Shown here one piece after another: positions 8,027 through 16,436 of a DNA stretch of 64,000 nucleotides. Below the pieces are notes generated by a model. The model worked only from the letters and a program-made list of their open reading frames with translations. It ran no database searches and was not told the DNA's origin. The DNA is from Mycolicibacterium psychrotolerans (lineage in GTDB: Bacteria > Actinomycetota > Actinomycetes > Mycobacteriales > Mycobacteriaceae). Positions within the stretch are counted from its first letter, which is position 1, and every line of letters begins with the position of its first letter. The stretch is from NCBI RefSeq assembly GCF_010729305.1, contig NZ_AP022574.1:5642001-5706000 (forward strand), in the 5' to 3' direction. Made by a program: the position numbers and the translations under genes.

Positions 8027-9252
8027 ACCTGGGAGTTCGTATAACCGCCACCGTTGACACGACGGCGCGTCGCGCGACCGCACCGCAGATCACCGTCGGG
8101 CTGCTCGTCACACTGGCCCTGCTGTCGGCCGTCGCACCCTTCGCCACCGACCTCTACCTGCCCGCGTTCCCGCAGATGGTCGACGATCTGCACACCTCGC
8201 CGACCAACGTGCAGCTGACATTGACCGCGTTCCTGCTCGGCCTCGCGGCCGGTCAGCTCATCTTCGGGCCGCTCTCTGATCGCTTCGGCCGCGTCAAGCC
8301 CTTGGTGCTCGGTGCGGCGATCTGCGTCGTCGCCAGCGTGGTCGCCGTCCTCGCGCCGACCATCGAGGTGCTGGTGACGGCTCGGCTCGCGCAGGGGCTC
8401 ACCGGCGCCGCGGGCATGGTGATCGGCCGTGCGATCATCTCCGACCTGGCCACCGGACGCGCCGCGGCTCGCGCGTTCAGCCTGATGATGATCGTCGGCG
8501 GCATCGCCCCGATCGCCGCGCCGCTGGCGGGTGGCTTCCTGGTGCAGCCGCTGGGCTGGCGCGGTGCGCTCGCGGTGATCCTGGCGCTCGTCGTCGCCAT
8601 GCTCGTCGCCGCGCTCGTCGTGATCCGCGAGACCCACACCGGGGAACGTCGCGCCGCGCTGCGCGCCGAGAAGGCCTCAAAGGGTTCACCGCTGCGGGAC
8701 CTGACCCGACGCGCCTACCTCGGTCATCTGGTGGCATTCGGCTTCGCGTTCGCGGTGATGATGGCCTACATCTCGGCGTCGCCGTTCGTCTACCAGACGA
8801 TGATGGGCCTCACTTCGGCGCAGTACGGAGCGATGTTCGGCGTCAACGCCTTCGGGCTGCTGCTGATGAGCGCGACGAGCGCTCGCCTCACCGCGCGGGT
8901 CGAGCCGCGCCGGCTGGCCGGCGTCGGCCTCGCGGTCATCCTGGCGGCCGGCATCGCGGTGCTGGCGCTCGCGGTCGCCGGCGTTACCGCGGGCTGGCTC
9001 GCGCTGCCGCTGTTCTTCGCTGTCGCCGGCATGGGTCTGATCTTCGGCAACACGACTGCGCTGGCCTTGTCCGCTGCGCCGCGCGCCGCAGGCACCGCGT
9101 CGGCTCTGCTCGGTGCCACGCAGTTCGGGCTCGCAGCCGTGGTGTCGCCGCTGGTCGGTCTGGGCGGGGAGCACACCGCGACACCGCTGGGCATCGTGAT
9201 GGTGTCCGCCGCGGCGATGGCCGGCCTCGGCTTCCTCACCGCCCGCCCCTGA
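8014..9252 (+). CDS. Bcr/CflA-type MFS multidrug exporter
   Basis: The 412-residue protein has about 12 membrane helices and the MFS loop 2-3 motif A (GPLSDRFGRVKP). The N-terminal block PFATDLYLPAFPQMVDDL is diagnostic for the Bcr/CflA (DHA1) drug-efflux branch, which exports drugs such as bicyclomycin or chloramphenicol by proton antiport. The first in-frame start is TTG 8014; TTG 8017 or CTG 8029 are alternatives, and all lie within or next to the MarR operator. Regulation by the divergent MarR protein is therefore very likely. Confidence 0.9.
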   Translation: MLITNLGVRITATVDTTARRATAPQITVGLLVTLALLSAVAPFATDLYLPAFPQMVDDLHTSPTNVQLTLTAFLLGLAAGQLIFGPLSDRFGRVKPLVLGAAICVVASVVAVLAPTIEVLVTARLAQGLTGAAGMVIGRAIISDLATGRAAARAFSLMMIVGGIAPIAAPLAGGFLVQPLGWRGALAVILALVVAMLVAALVVIRETHTGERRAALRAEKASKGSPLRDLTRRAYLGHLVAFGFAFAVMMAYISASPFVYQTMMGLTSAQYGAMFGVNAFGLLLMSATSARLTARVEPRRLAGVGLAVILAAGIAVLALAVAGVTAGWLALPLFFAVAGMGLIFGNTTALALSAAPRAAGTASALLGATQFGLAAVVSPLVGLGGEHTATPLGIVMVSAAAMAGLGFLTARP

Positions 9253-9254
9253 CC

Positions 9255-9317
9255 CGCCGAAACTGTATTCCGCGCGCCGAAATTCGCGAAAACGCCGCGT
9301 TGAATACAGTCTCGGCG
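9255..9317. repeat. Long palindromic element, second family
   Basis: Arms CGCCGAAACTGTATTC (9255-9270) and GAATACAGTCTCGGCG (9302-9317) are complementary at 15 of 16 positions, with GCG/CGC extending the inner pairing. The core holds CGCCGAAATTCGCG. It begins 2 nt after the exporter stop codon and could serve as its terminator; the sequence is unrelated to the element at 5787. Confidence 0.8.
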
Positions 9318-9365
9318 CAAGAAAATCCGTGGCATCCCATCCCGGCGCTGTGCCACCCTCGCGGC

Positions 9366-10049
9366 GTGGTTGATGTCGAATCCTTCGAAACCGACGGCTA
9401 CGTCAAGCTCGAGCAGGCCGCACCGCGCGCCGTCGCCGACGAGGCCCGCGAGCTGCTCTGGCTGCGGCTCGGCGTCTCGCAGGATCCCGCGACCTGGACG
9501 CAACCCGTGGTGTGGACCGCCGACCTGACCGGTGACGGACCGTTCGGCGAACTGGCCCGCAGCCCGGTACTGGCCGAAGCACTCGACGCGATCTGCGGCC
9601 AGGGCGGCTGGATGCCCCGCGGCGCGCTCGGCAACATCCCAGTCCGCTTTCCGGTGTCACCGGCGGCCGACGACCGCGGCTGGCACATCGACCTGAACAC
9701 CCCCGGCGGCTCCGACGACACATGGTTCGTGACGAACCGGCCCCACACCCTGCTGGTGCTGACGCTGCTGTCGGAGGTGACGATCGACGACGCACCGACG
9801 CGCATCCGGGCCGGATCGCACCGCGACACCGCCCGTGTCCTCGGCGACGAGCCGCTGGACGCCGTGCAGGCGGGTGCACTCGTCGAGGCGGCCAGCGCGG
9901 CGCGGCCAGTGCACCACGCCACCGGCGCGCCCGGTGACATGTACCTCCTGCATCCGTTCACCGTGCACGCCGCCGACGAACACCGCGGCAGCACACCACG
10001 ATTCATGTCCCAGGCACCGGTGCTGCTGACCCATCCGCTCACCACCTGA
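9366..10049 (+). CDS. Phytanoyl-CoA dioxygenase (PhyH)-like Fe(II)/2-oxoglutarate oxygenase
   Basis: The 227-residue protein shows the facial-triad start H-x-D (His107/Asp109 in GWHIDLN) and a distal His in HPFTVHAADEHR, followed by an Arg that could bind 2-oxoglutarate (TPRFM). These fit the PhyH family of non-haem iron dioxygenases, usually hydroxylating small molecules or lipids. I use GTG 9366 (MVDVESFETDGYVKLE); the longer frame from 9300 starts inside the palindromic element. No neighbour identifies the substrate. Confidence 0.82.
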   Translation: MVDVESFETDGYVKLEQAAPRAVADEARELLWLRLGVSQDPATWTQPVVWTADLTGDGPFGELARSPVLAEALDAICGQGGWMPRGALGNIPVRFPVSPAADDRGWHIDLNTPGGSDDTWFVTNRPHTLLVLTLLSEVTIDDAPTRIRAGSHRDTARVLGDEPLDAVQAGALVEAASAARPVHHATGAPGDMYLLHPFTVHAADEHRGSTPRFMSQAPVLLTHPLTT

Positions 10050-10114
10050 CAACAGCTCGGTAACAACCCGGTCACCGGCCCGCGCGGCCCGCAGGCGGCG
10101 GCGCGGGCCCCGGA

Positions 10115-10120
10115 TAGGTT
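10115..10120 (+). promoter_or_regulatory. -10 element TAGGTT of a leaderless transcript
   Basis: A TANNNT mycobacterial -10 hexamer ends 7 nt before the GTG start of the antigen 85-like gene, so the transcript probably begins at or next to the start codon and lacks a Shine-Dalgarno sequence. No good -35 is seen. Confidence 0.5.
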
Positions 10121-10127
10121 CGCGCGC

Positions 10128-11188
10128 GTGGCCTCCTTCGGACGCCGGCTCCGTCGCGCCGGCACACGTGTCGTCCTCGCCGCGCTGCTCGCCGTCACCG
10201 CACTGACCGTCGGCCCGCACCCGCAGGCGCACGCGTTCTCCCGCGAAGGGTTGCCGATCGAGCAGCTCGATGTGCCGTCGCCGTCGATGGGGCGCACCAT
10301 CCGCGTCGAATTCCAGGGCGGCGGGCCGCATTCGGTGCTACTGCTCGACGGGTTGCGCGCCCAGGACGACTTCAACGGGTGGGACATCAACACCTCCGCG
10401 TTCGAGTGGTTCTACGAGTCCGGCGTGTCGGTGATCATGCCTGTCGGTGGGCAGTCGAGCTTCTACGCCGACTGGTACCGACCGGCCAAGAACCGGAACG
10501 GGACGCTGACCTACAAGTGGGAGACGTTTCTGACCAACGAGCTGCCGACATGGCTGGCCGCCAACCGCGGGCAGGATCCGTTCGGCAACGCCGTTGTCGG
10601 GCTGTCCATGTCGGGCAGTGCCGCGTTGACGATGGCGGCCTACTATCCGCGTCAGTACAAGTTCGCGGCGTCGCTGTCGGGGTATCTGGCTCCGTCGCAG
10701 AAGTTCTGGCCGCCGCTCATCGACATCGCCATGCAGGACGCCGGCGGGTTCGATTCGTTCGACATGTGGGGTCCGTCCGGTTCACCGGCCTGGCTGCGGG
10801 CCGATCCGATGCTCAACATCAACCGGCTCGTCGCCAACCGCACCGCGCTGTGGATCTACTGCGGCAACGGGATTGCGTCCGACCTCGACACCGGTGCCGA
10901 CCTGGGCATCAACCTCAGCGCCGGCTCTCTGGAGACGATCACGATCGCGACCAACAAGGAGTTCCGCGACAAGTACCTCGCCGCCGGGGGACGCAACGCG
11001 ATCTTCAACTTCCCGCCCAACGGCACGCACAGCTGGGGGTACTGGGGTGCGCAGCTGCAGGCGATGAAGCCCGACATCGTGCGACTGCTGGCTCCCCCGC
11101 CGCCCCCGCCGCCGCCACCACCGCTGCCGGGAACCCGCCACCGCCGCCTGCCGCGCCGCCCGCGCCTGCGCCTCCGCCGCCGCGCTAG
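10128..11188 (+). CDS. Antigen 85-type mycolyltransferase (probable 1-nt frameshift in C-terminal proline tail)
   Basis: A secreted alpha/beta hydrolase of the FbpA/B/C family, which transfers mycolic acids between trehalose monomycolates and onto arabinogalactan. It has a signal peptide ending near AHAFS, the nucleophile motif GLSMSGS (Ser162) and the C-terminal catalytic His in NGTHSWGYWG. The start is GTG 10128. After LLAPPPPPP the apparent frame continues as an Arg-rich, non-family tail to 11291, 107 nt into the opposite gene. One extra C in the C-rich stretch near 11093-11115 would give a proline/alanine tail ending at TAG 11186-11188, which shares a CTAG with the convergent gene as other pairs here do. 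I therefore annotate the end at 11188 and consider an indel, natural or technical, likely. Confidence 0.85.
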
Positions 11189-12030
11189 CTCCGGAAGTAC
11201 GGGTCCAGCAGCGTCGACCACGCCTTGTCGAGCTGCTGCCACTCGTCGGCGCATCCGCCCGCGCGGTCCTCGGGCAGCTGACCGTCGGTGACCAGGTCGC
11301 CGTTGGCCTCGGGGTCGGACCCGTAGATCCAGCACTCCAGGTTGTAGACGCGCTGCTTGTCCAGCGAGTGCACGTCGGCCATGTCGTCGTCGGTGACATC
11401 GGTGTCGCCCGAAGCGTTGAACACCCGCGCGAAGTCCTTCACCGACTGCACCGACTCCGGGTCGGCTTTGCCGTCGTCGCCGGGCGTCAACAGGATGTAC
11501 GCGGCAAGCTGATCGGCGACGTCCTCCTCCCGCCCGGTGACCGGCAGGTCGTACAGGGTGACCGCCATGTGTCCGACCTCGTGGAAGAACGTCGCCCATT
11601 CGGCGTTGATCGCGCTGGCCGCCGGATCGGGATCGCCTGCTTCGGTGAAGATCCGCTCGCTGTTGGCGGCGTCCTCGTAGCAGATCGTGACGGTCTTGGC
11701 GGTCGGGTCCCAGAAGGCGTTGGCTTCATCGCACTGCACCCCGAGCAGCGGGACGTCGTAGGGCAGCGCGAGCGTCTGGTTGACGTCGTCGGCCATGTCC
11801 TCGAGCACCTGGTTGTTCACCAGCAGGTCGCGGCCGGCGACCGCCTCGGGCGTCGTCGCATCCTCGTAGTCGACGATCATGGACCCGCTGGGCTCGCCAG
11901 CGGCCTTGTCCGCCTTGGGCGTCGGGGCGGCCGACGCTACCGGGGTGGACGACTCAGCAGACGGGGCTGCGTTCCCGCAACCTGCCGTCAGCAGTCCGAT
12001 CACCGACAACGCCGCCACCAGCACACGCAT
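11185..12030 (-). CDS. DUF4344 putative metallopeptidase lipoprotein
   Basis: The protein of about 281 residues has a lipoprotein signal peptide with lipobox LTAGC, so it should be anchored outside the cytoplasmic membrane. A zinc-peptidase motif HExxH is present in FFHEVGHMAVTLYDLP, followed by TGREEDVADQLAAYILL, the conserved block of the DUF4344 family, whose substrate is unknown. ATG 12030 is chosen because it gives a compact signal peptide; GTG 12039 is also in frame. Stops of this gene and the antigen 85-like gene overlap in a CTAG. Confidence 0.85.
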   Translation of the reverse strand: MRVLVAALSVIGLLTAGCGNAAPSAESSTPVASAAPTPKADKAAGEPSGSMIVDYEDATTPEAVAGRDLLVNNQVLEDMADDVNQTLALPYDVPLLGVQCDEANAFWDPTAKTVTICYEDAANSERIFTEAGDPDPAASAINAEWATFFHEVGHMAVTLYDLPVTGREEDVADQLAAYILLTPGDDGKADPESVQSVKDFARVFNASGDTDVTDDDMADVHSLDKQRVYNLECWIYGSDPEANGDLVTDGQLPEDRAGGCADEWQQLDKAWSTLLDPYFRS

Positions 12031-12066
12031 GGTGGACACCGTCGCAGATTCGCCGGTGCCGCGGGG

Positions 12067-12483
12067 TCACTTCGAGTAATCGGTGCTCAGCCACCGTTGG
12101 GGACGCATGCGGATGACGACTGAGGTCTGCGTCAGGTTCTCGTCGGTGAACTGGTTACCGGCCTCCTCGCCGAGATAGCGCACCGCGAGAGCACGCACCT
12201 CGGCGTCCTCGGCGGGGCCGATACCGGTGACGTCGCCTTCGGCGCTGACGTAACGGTAGGGCGGCTGCTCGTCCTGCACAGTCAGCGTGAACCGGCCCGC
12301 ATCGCGAATCAGCCTGTGTTTCACCGAATCCGCCTCGGTCCACAGCAGCACGTCGCCGCCGGGCTGGTAGCCGTACCAGATCGGCACCGCCAGCGGCGCC
12401 CTGCCCGGCCGCTCGACCGCCACGACGCCGACGTGCACGTCGGCCAGGTACTTCTCTCTCTCGATGCTGTTCATCGTCGCCAT
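12067..12483 (-). CDS. Pyridoxamine 5'-phosphate oxidase-like flavin/F420-binding protein
   Basis: The 138-residue split-barrel protein shows the family pattern REKYLADVHVGVVAVERPGRAPLAVPIWY followed by LWTEADSVKHRLIRDAGRFTLTVQ. Such small PPOX proteins bind FMN, haem or F420 and often reduce or sequester redox compounds. ATG 12483 is preferred (MATMNSIEREKYL); ATG 12474 is possible, and the longer frame to 12513 adds non-family residues. Confidence 0.8.
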   Translation of the reverse strand: MATMNSIEREKYLADVHVGVVAVERPGRAPLAVPIWYGYQPGGDVLLWTEADSVKHRLIRDAGRFTLTVQDEQPPYRYVSAEGDVTGIGPAEDAEVRALAVRYLGEEAGNQFTDENLTQTSVVIRMRPQRWLSTDYSK

Positions 12484-12560
12484 GGTCGTGCCAACGGCTG
12501 CGACGGCGGTCACATTCCCGCGGGCACCAGCTCGAAGATCGGAATGACGCGGTCGGTGCG

Positions 12561-12932
12561 TTACTCGTAGTCGCCGAAGCCCGGCGCCTGCTCGACGATC
12601 CTCGGATACAGCCGGTCGCGTTCCTCGCGAGGCAACTCCCGGGCGGTCACGGGCCGCGGCGGATCCGAGCCGATCTCCACGACCGCGTCCGGGTGGGCTC
12701 GAATGTTGAACGCCCAGGCCGGGTCTCGATCCCGCCCCGCGGCCGAGCCGACGACGTAGATCGCGCCGTCGATGTCGAAGTAGGCGATCGGGTTGATGCG
12801 TTGCTCGCCGCTCTTGGCGCCGGTTGAGGTCAACAGCAGCAGCGGGAAGCCCTCGAACTGGCCGCCCACCTTGCCGCCGTTGGCGCGGAACTCGTCGATG
12901 TTGCGTTGGTTGAAATCGCGTTCTTCACCCAT
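12561..12932 (-). CDS. F420-dependent nitroreductase (Ddn)-family protein
   Basis: The 123-residue protein carries the DDN family signature: NIDEFRANGGKVGGQFEGFPLLLLTSTGAKSG, then YVVGSAAGRDRDPAWAFNIRAHPDAVVEIG. Ddn-type enzymes use reduced deazaflavin F420 and in M. tuberculosis activate nitroimidazoles. The start is ATG 12932 (MGEERDFNQ); the open frame continues far upstream antisense to the acetamidase gene but is not family-like. It is divergent from that gene with 60 nt between. Confidence 0.85.
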   Translation of the reverse strand: MGEERDFNQRNIDEFRANGGKVGGQFEGFPLLLLTSTGAKSGEQRINPIAYFDIDGAIYVVGSAAGRDRDPAWAFNIRAHPDAVVEIGSDPPRPVTARELPREERDRLYPRIVEQAPGFGDYE

Positions 12933-12992
12933 CTGGTCGGCCACGTCCTCATGGTATGGCGGCAGGCGCCGCGCCGGACGAGGATGGCGGGC

Positions 12993-14006
12993 ATGGATCA
13001 CGTCACCTTCATCCCGACGACCGACCAGATGGCCTACACGTTCGGCGGCGCGGCTCCCGTCCTGCGGATCACGCCGCCGACGGTGATGACGCTGTGGACC
13101 GAGGACGCCTACGGCGGTCGCATCACGAGCGCCGCGGATGTCGCGACCACGGCGCTGGACACCGAGGATCTCAACCCGCAGACCGGCCCGTTCTGGATCG
13201 AAGGTGCCGAGCCCGGGGACACCCTGGTGGTCCATCTGGTCGACCTGACGCCTGCCCGCACCTGGGGCGCGTCCACGCTGATTCCGTTCTTCGGGGGCCT
13301 GACGAGTGTGCCGGTCAGCCCGACGCTGCAGGATCCGCTGCCGGAGCGGACCTACATCTACGAGTACGACTCCGCCACCGACACGGTGGCGTTCTCCGCG
13401 CACGGCAGCGACTTCGAGCTCGCGCTGCCCGCCAACCCGATGCTGGGCACCGTCGGCGTCGCCCCTGCGCGCCGCGAGGTGCGCACGTCGCTGGTGCCCG
13501 ACGTGTTCGGCGGCAACATGGACACCCCGGAGATGACGGCGGGGGCGACCTGTTATCTGCGGGTCAACGTGCCCGGCGCGCTGTTCTCCCTCGGCGACGG
13601 GCACTACCGGCAGGGCGAGGGCGAATCCTGCGGCACCGCGGTCGAGGGCGCGATGAACGTGACCGCGATCATCGGGCTGGTGAAGGGGGGCGGTCCGGCG
13701 TGGCCGCGACTGGAGACCGACACGCATCTGATGTGCGTGGGTTCGGGCCGTCCGCTGGAGGAGGCGTGGCGCGCCGCGCAGGTCGAGATGATCACCTGGC
13801 TGGGTGAGCTCTACGGCCTCGACCGTCTCGACGCCTACCAGCTGCTGACCCAGATCTCGCTCGCACCGATCGCCAACGTGGTCGACACGAACTACAGTTC
13901 GGTGACCAAGATCGACAAGCGGCTGCTGCCGGCGGCCTCTGCCTTCGGTGGCGTTCATGCCGAGATGCGTTCGGCAGCAGCATCTTTCGGCACCATCACC
14001 TACTAG
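12993..14006 (+). CDS. Acetamidase/formamidase (FmdA/AmdA) family protein
   Basis: The 337-residue protein is a member of the acetamidase/formamidase family, which hydrolyses short aliphatic amides to ammonia and the acid. Family marks include TEDAYGGRI near the N-terminus, LNPQTGPFWIEGAEPGDTLVVHL, the GHYRQGEGE block and the ETDTHLMCVGSG stretch. ATG 12993 gives the family start. It is followed after 13 nt by an SDR gene with a good ribosome binding site, so the two may form an operon. If it acts on formamide, it would yield formate, a substrate of the formate dehydrogenase encoded at 36768-40031, but that link is conjecture. Confidence 0.88.
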   Translation: MDHVTFIPTTDQMAYTFGGAAPVLRITPPTVMTLWTEDAYGGRITSAADVATTALDTEDLNPQTGPFWIEGAEPGDTLVVHLVDLTPARTWGASTLIPFFGGLTSVPVSPTLQDPLPERTYIYEYDSATDTVAFSAHGSDFELALPANPMLGTVGVAPARREVRTSLVPDVFGGNMDTPEMTAGATCYLRVNVPGALFSLGDGHYRQGEGESCGTAVEGAMNVTAIIGLVKGGGPAWPRLETDTHLMCVGSGRPLEEAWRAAQVEMITWLGELYGLDRLDAYQLLTQISLAPIANVVDTNYSSVTKIDKRLLPAASAFGGVHAEMRSAAASFGTITY

Positions 14007-14019
14007 AGGGAGAACGCGC

Positions 14020-14781
14020 ATGGATCTCGGGCTGACGGGGAAGCGCTTCGTGGTCACTGGCGGAACCCGCGGTATCGGCCGCGCCGTCGTGGAGGGCCTG
14101 CTCGCCGAGGGCGCCACGGTCGCCTACTGCGCGCGCACGCCCGAGGCGGTCGCCGCGACGCAGAAGGAACTGGAAGCCGACGGCGCGAGTGCCAAGGGTT
14201 CGGTGGTGGACGTCGCGGACTCAGCGGCGCTGACCGCGTGGGTGCACGCCACGGCCGAGGCGTTCGGCGGGCTCGACGGGGTGGTCGCGAACGTCAGCGC
14301 GCTGGCTATCCCGGAGTCGGCGGAGAACTGGCGCACGTCGTTCGAGGTCGACCTGATGGGCACGATCGGACTGGTCGACGCCGCGCTGCCGCATCTGCTG
14401 GCGTCGGAAGCCGGTTCGATCGTGACGATTTCGAGCGTGTCGGGCCGCGAGGTGGATTTCGCGGCCGGGCCGTACGGAACGATGAAGGCAGCGATCATCC
14501 ACTACACGCAGGGCATGGCGCACAAGCTGGCCGCGCAGGGCGTCCGCGCCAACACCGTCAGCCCCGGCAACACCTACTTCCCCGGCGGGGTGTGGCCGAC
14601 CATCGAGGCGGAGAACCCCGCGTTGTTCGCCGAGGCGCTCGCGCTGAACCCGACCGGCCGGATGGCCACCCCGCAGGAGATCGCCAACGCCGTGGTGTTC
14701 CTCAGCAGTGCCGCAGCCAGTTTCATCACCGGAGCCAACCTCGTGGTCGACGGCGCTCTGACCCGCGGCGTCCAGTTCTAG
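14020..14781 (+). CDS. Short-chain dehydrogenase/reductase
   Basis: The 253-residue classical SDR has the cofactor motif TGGTRGIG (residues 12-19), catalytic Ser in ISSVSG and the YGTMK (Y-x-x-x-K) pair. The NNAG motif is replaced by ANVSA. C-terminal residues (FLSSAAASFITGANLVVDGA) are standard for FabG-like enzymes. A GAGGGAGAA ribosome binding site precedes ATG 14020. The substrate is not predictable. Its TAG overlaps the stop of the convergent TetR gene (CTAG). Confidence 0.92.
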   Translation: MDLGLTGKRFVVTGGTRGIGRAVVEGLLAEGATVAYCARTPEAVAATQKELEADGASAKGSVVDVADSAALTAWVHATAEAFGGLDGVVANVSALAIPESAENWRTSFEVDLMGTIGLVDAALPHLLASEAGSIVTISSVSGREVDFAAGPYGTMKAAIIHYTQGMAHKLAAQGVRANTVSPGNTYFPGGVWPTIEAENPALFAEALALNPTGRMATPQEIANAVVFLSSAAASFITGANLVVDGALTRGVQF

Positions 14782-15377
14782 ACGACCAGTCCGCGCAGCA
14801 GCACCGCCAGACCCCACTCGAACGCGTCGTCGGCGCGCTGCGGTTTGGGCGTGCCGGTCTCGAGTGCCGCGGCCAGTTCCGGTCCGACTTCGGGCCTGGC
14901 GCGCCACGGCTGGTCGGGGGCGGCGACGTCGAGCGCGGCGCCCAGCACGAACGAGTCCATCAGCGTGATCGCCCGCAGCGTGTCGGCGGGGTCGAAGCCA
15001 CCGCGCCTGAGCGTGATCGCCAGCGCGTTGTACATCGTCATCGCCTGCGGGCTGTTGACGGCGTACTCGGTCAGCAGCGGGATCAGTTGCGGGTAGCGCG
15101 CGAAGCTGCGCCGGTAGGACCGCAGGATGTCGGCGACGACGTCGCGCCACGGCCGGGCCGGATCGTCGGCCGGGAGTTCGACCTCCGACATCGCCCGCTC
15201 CCGCAGCAACTCGACGACGTCGTCACGGCCGGCGACGTGGTTGTAGAGCGACGACGGCTGCACCCGCAGCGTGCGCGCGAGCCCGGCGATCGTGAACCCG
15301 CCGGTGGTCACCACCAGGTGGAGCGCGGCCTCGGCGATCCGGTCGGTCGACAGCAGCGGCGTGCGGGGTCGGCCCAC
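14778..15377 (-). CDS. TetR-family transcriptional regulator
   Basis: The 199-residue protein has an N-terminal TetR HTH (TIAGLARTLRVQPSSLYNHVAGRDDVVELL) and a C-terminal region resembling the TetR class C-domain (TLMDSFVLGAALD). It is divergent from the nitrilase/amidohydrolase/permease operon, with a palindromic operator at 15421-15439, so it is most likely the local repressor of that operon, responding to an imported amine or amide. Confidence 0.9.
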   Translation of the reverse strand: MGRPRTPLLSTDRIAEAALHLVVTTGGFTIAGLARTLRVQPSSLYNHVAGRDDVVELLRERAMSEVELPADDPARPWRDVVADILRSYRRSFARYPQLIPLLTEYAVNSPQAMTMYNALAITLRRGGFDPADTLRAITLMDSFVLGAALDVAAPDQPWRARPEVGPELAAALETGTPKPQRADDAFEWGLAVLLRGLVV

Positions 15378-15420
15378 GAGAACCTCCCCTCTTGCGCGCT
15401 CCGGTGACTCAGTTCACAAT

Positions 15421-15439
15421 AAACGAAATTTATTCGTTT
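15421..15439. promoter_or_regulatory. Probable TetR operator
   Basis: AAACGAAATTTATTCGTTT, perfect 7-nt arms AAACGAA/TTCGTTT around ATTTA, an AT-rich site directly upstream of the AGGAG ribosome binding site (15441-15445) of the nitrilase gene and 44 nt from the divergent TetR start. Confidence 0.78.
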
Positions 15440-15449
15440 TAGGAGCGTG

Positions 15450-16436
15450 ATGATCACTCTCACCGCCCCCGCCGCGCCGCCGCTGTCCCGTTCGACACCG
15501 TCGGACCGGCCGCCGTTGCGCGTCGGGCTCGTGCAGCACCGCTGGCGTGACGACGCCGGGGACCTGGCCAAGACCCTGCGCTCGGGCATCGACCAGGCCG
15601 CCGCCGAGGGCGCCGCCGTGGTGTTCCTGCCCGAGATCACGCTGCTGCGCTACCCCGCCGACCGTCCCGGCGGCGACGATGCTGCCGCGCTGACCGAGGA
15701 CCTCGAGACCGGCCCGACGTTCACGCTCGCGGCCGAGGCCGCCACGGCCAACGGCATCTTCGTGCACGCCTCGCTCTACGAGCGGGCACCGGGCTCCGAC
15801 GGGCTGGGCTTCAACACCGCGATCCTGGTCTCGCCCGACGGCACCCTCGTCGGCCGGACCCGCAAACTGCACATCCCGATCTCGGCGGGCTACTACGAGG
15901 ACACCTACTTCCGGCCCGGTCCCGGTCCGGACGCCGACCCGTATCCGGTCCACGCACCCGACGGCCTGGGCGCCCGCCTCGGCATGCCCACATGCTGGGA
16001 CGAGTGGTTCCCCGAAGTGGCGCGCAACTATTCGCTGGCCGGCGCCGAGATCGTCGTGTATCCGACCGCCATCGGCTCCGAGCCGGTCTTCCCCGACTTC
16101 GACACGCAGCCGCTGTGGCAGCAGGTCATCGTCGCCAACGGCATCAACAGCGGGCTGTTCATGGTGGTGCCCAACCGCACCGGCGACGAAGGCGCCCTGA
16201 GCTTCTACGGGTCGTCGTTCATCTCCGACCCGTACGGCCGGGTGCTGGTGCAGGCGCCACGCGACGAGGAGGCGGTGCTTGTGGCCGACCTCGATCTGGA
16301 CCAACGGCGCGACTGGCTGGAACTGTTCCCGTTCCTGCTCACCCGCCGGCCCGACACCTACGCCGCACTCACCGAACCCGTTGACACGCAACGGCCCTAC
16401 GGTGTCGGCCACGAGGCGACGGCGGTGGTCAAGTGA
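15450..16436 (+). CDS. Carbon-nitrogen hydrolase, N-carbamoylputrescine amidase-like
   Basis: The 328-residue nitrilase-superfamily enzyme has the full catalytic triad: Glu62 (FLPEIT), Lys139 (RKLHIP) and Cys182 (MPTCWDEWFPE). The blocks HIPISAGYYEDTYFRPG and CWDEWFPE resemble AguB-type N-carbamoylputrescine amidases and beta-ureidopropionases, which release ammonia and CO2 from N-carbamyl amines. ATG 15450 follows AGGAG closely; GTG 15447 is also in frame. It is the first gene of an operon with an amidohydrolase and an APC permease (all overlapping by 4 nt), arguing for uptake and breakdown of one nitrogenous compound. Confidence 0.87.
   Translation: MITLTAPAAPPLSRSTPSDRPPLRVGLVQHRWRDDAGDLAKTLRSGIDQAAAEGAAVVFLPEITLLRYPADRPGGDDAAALTEDLETGPTFTLAAEAATANGIFVHASLYERAPGSDGLGFNTAILVSPDGTLVGRTRKLHIPISAGYYEDTYFRPGPGPDADPYPVHAPDGLGARLGMPTCWDEWFPEVARNYSLAGAEIVVYPTAIGSEPVFPDFDTQPLWQQVIVANGINSGLFMVVPNRTGDEGALSFYGSSFISDPYGRVLVQAPRDEEAVLVADLDLDQRRDWLELFPFLLTRRPDTYAALTEPVDTQRPYGVGHEATAVVK

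Noticed and set aside
11189..11291. Extended C-terminus of the antigen 85-like frame to 11291
   Set aside because: The tail is Arg-rich, unlike the family, and lies antisense to a clear metallopeptidase gene; a 1-nt indel explains it better.
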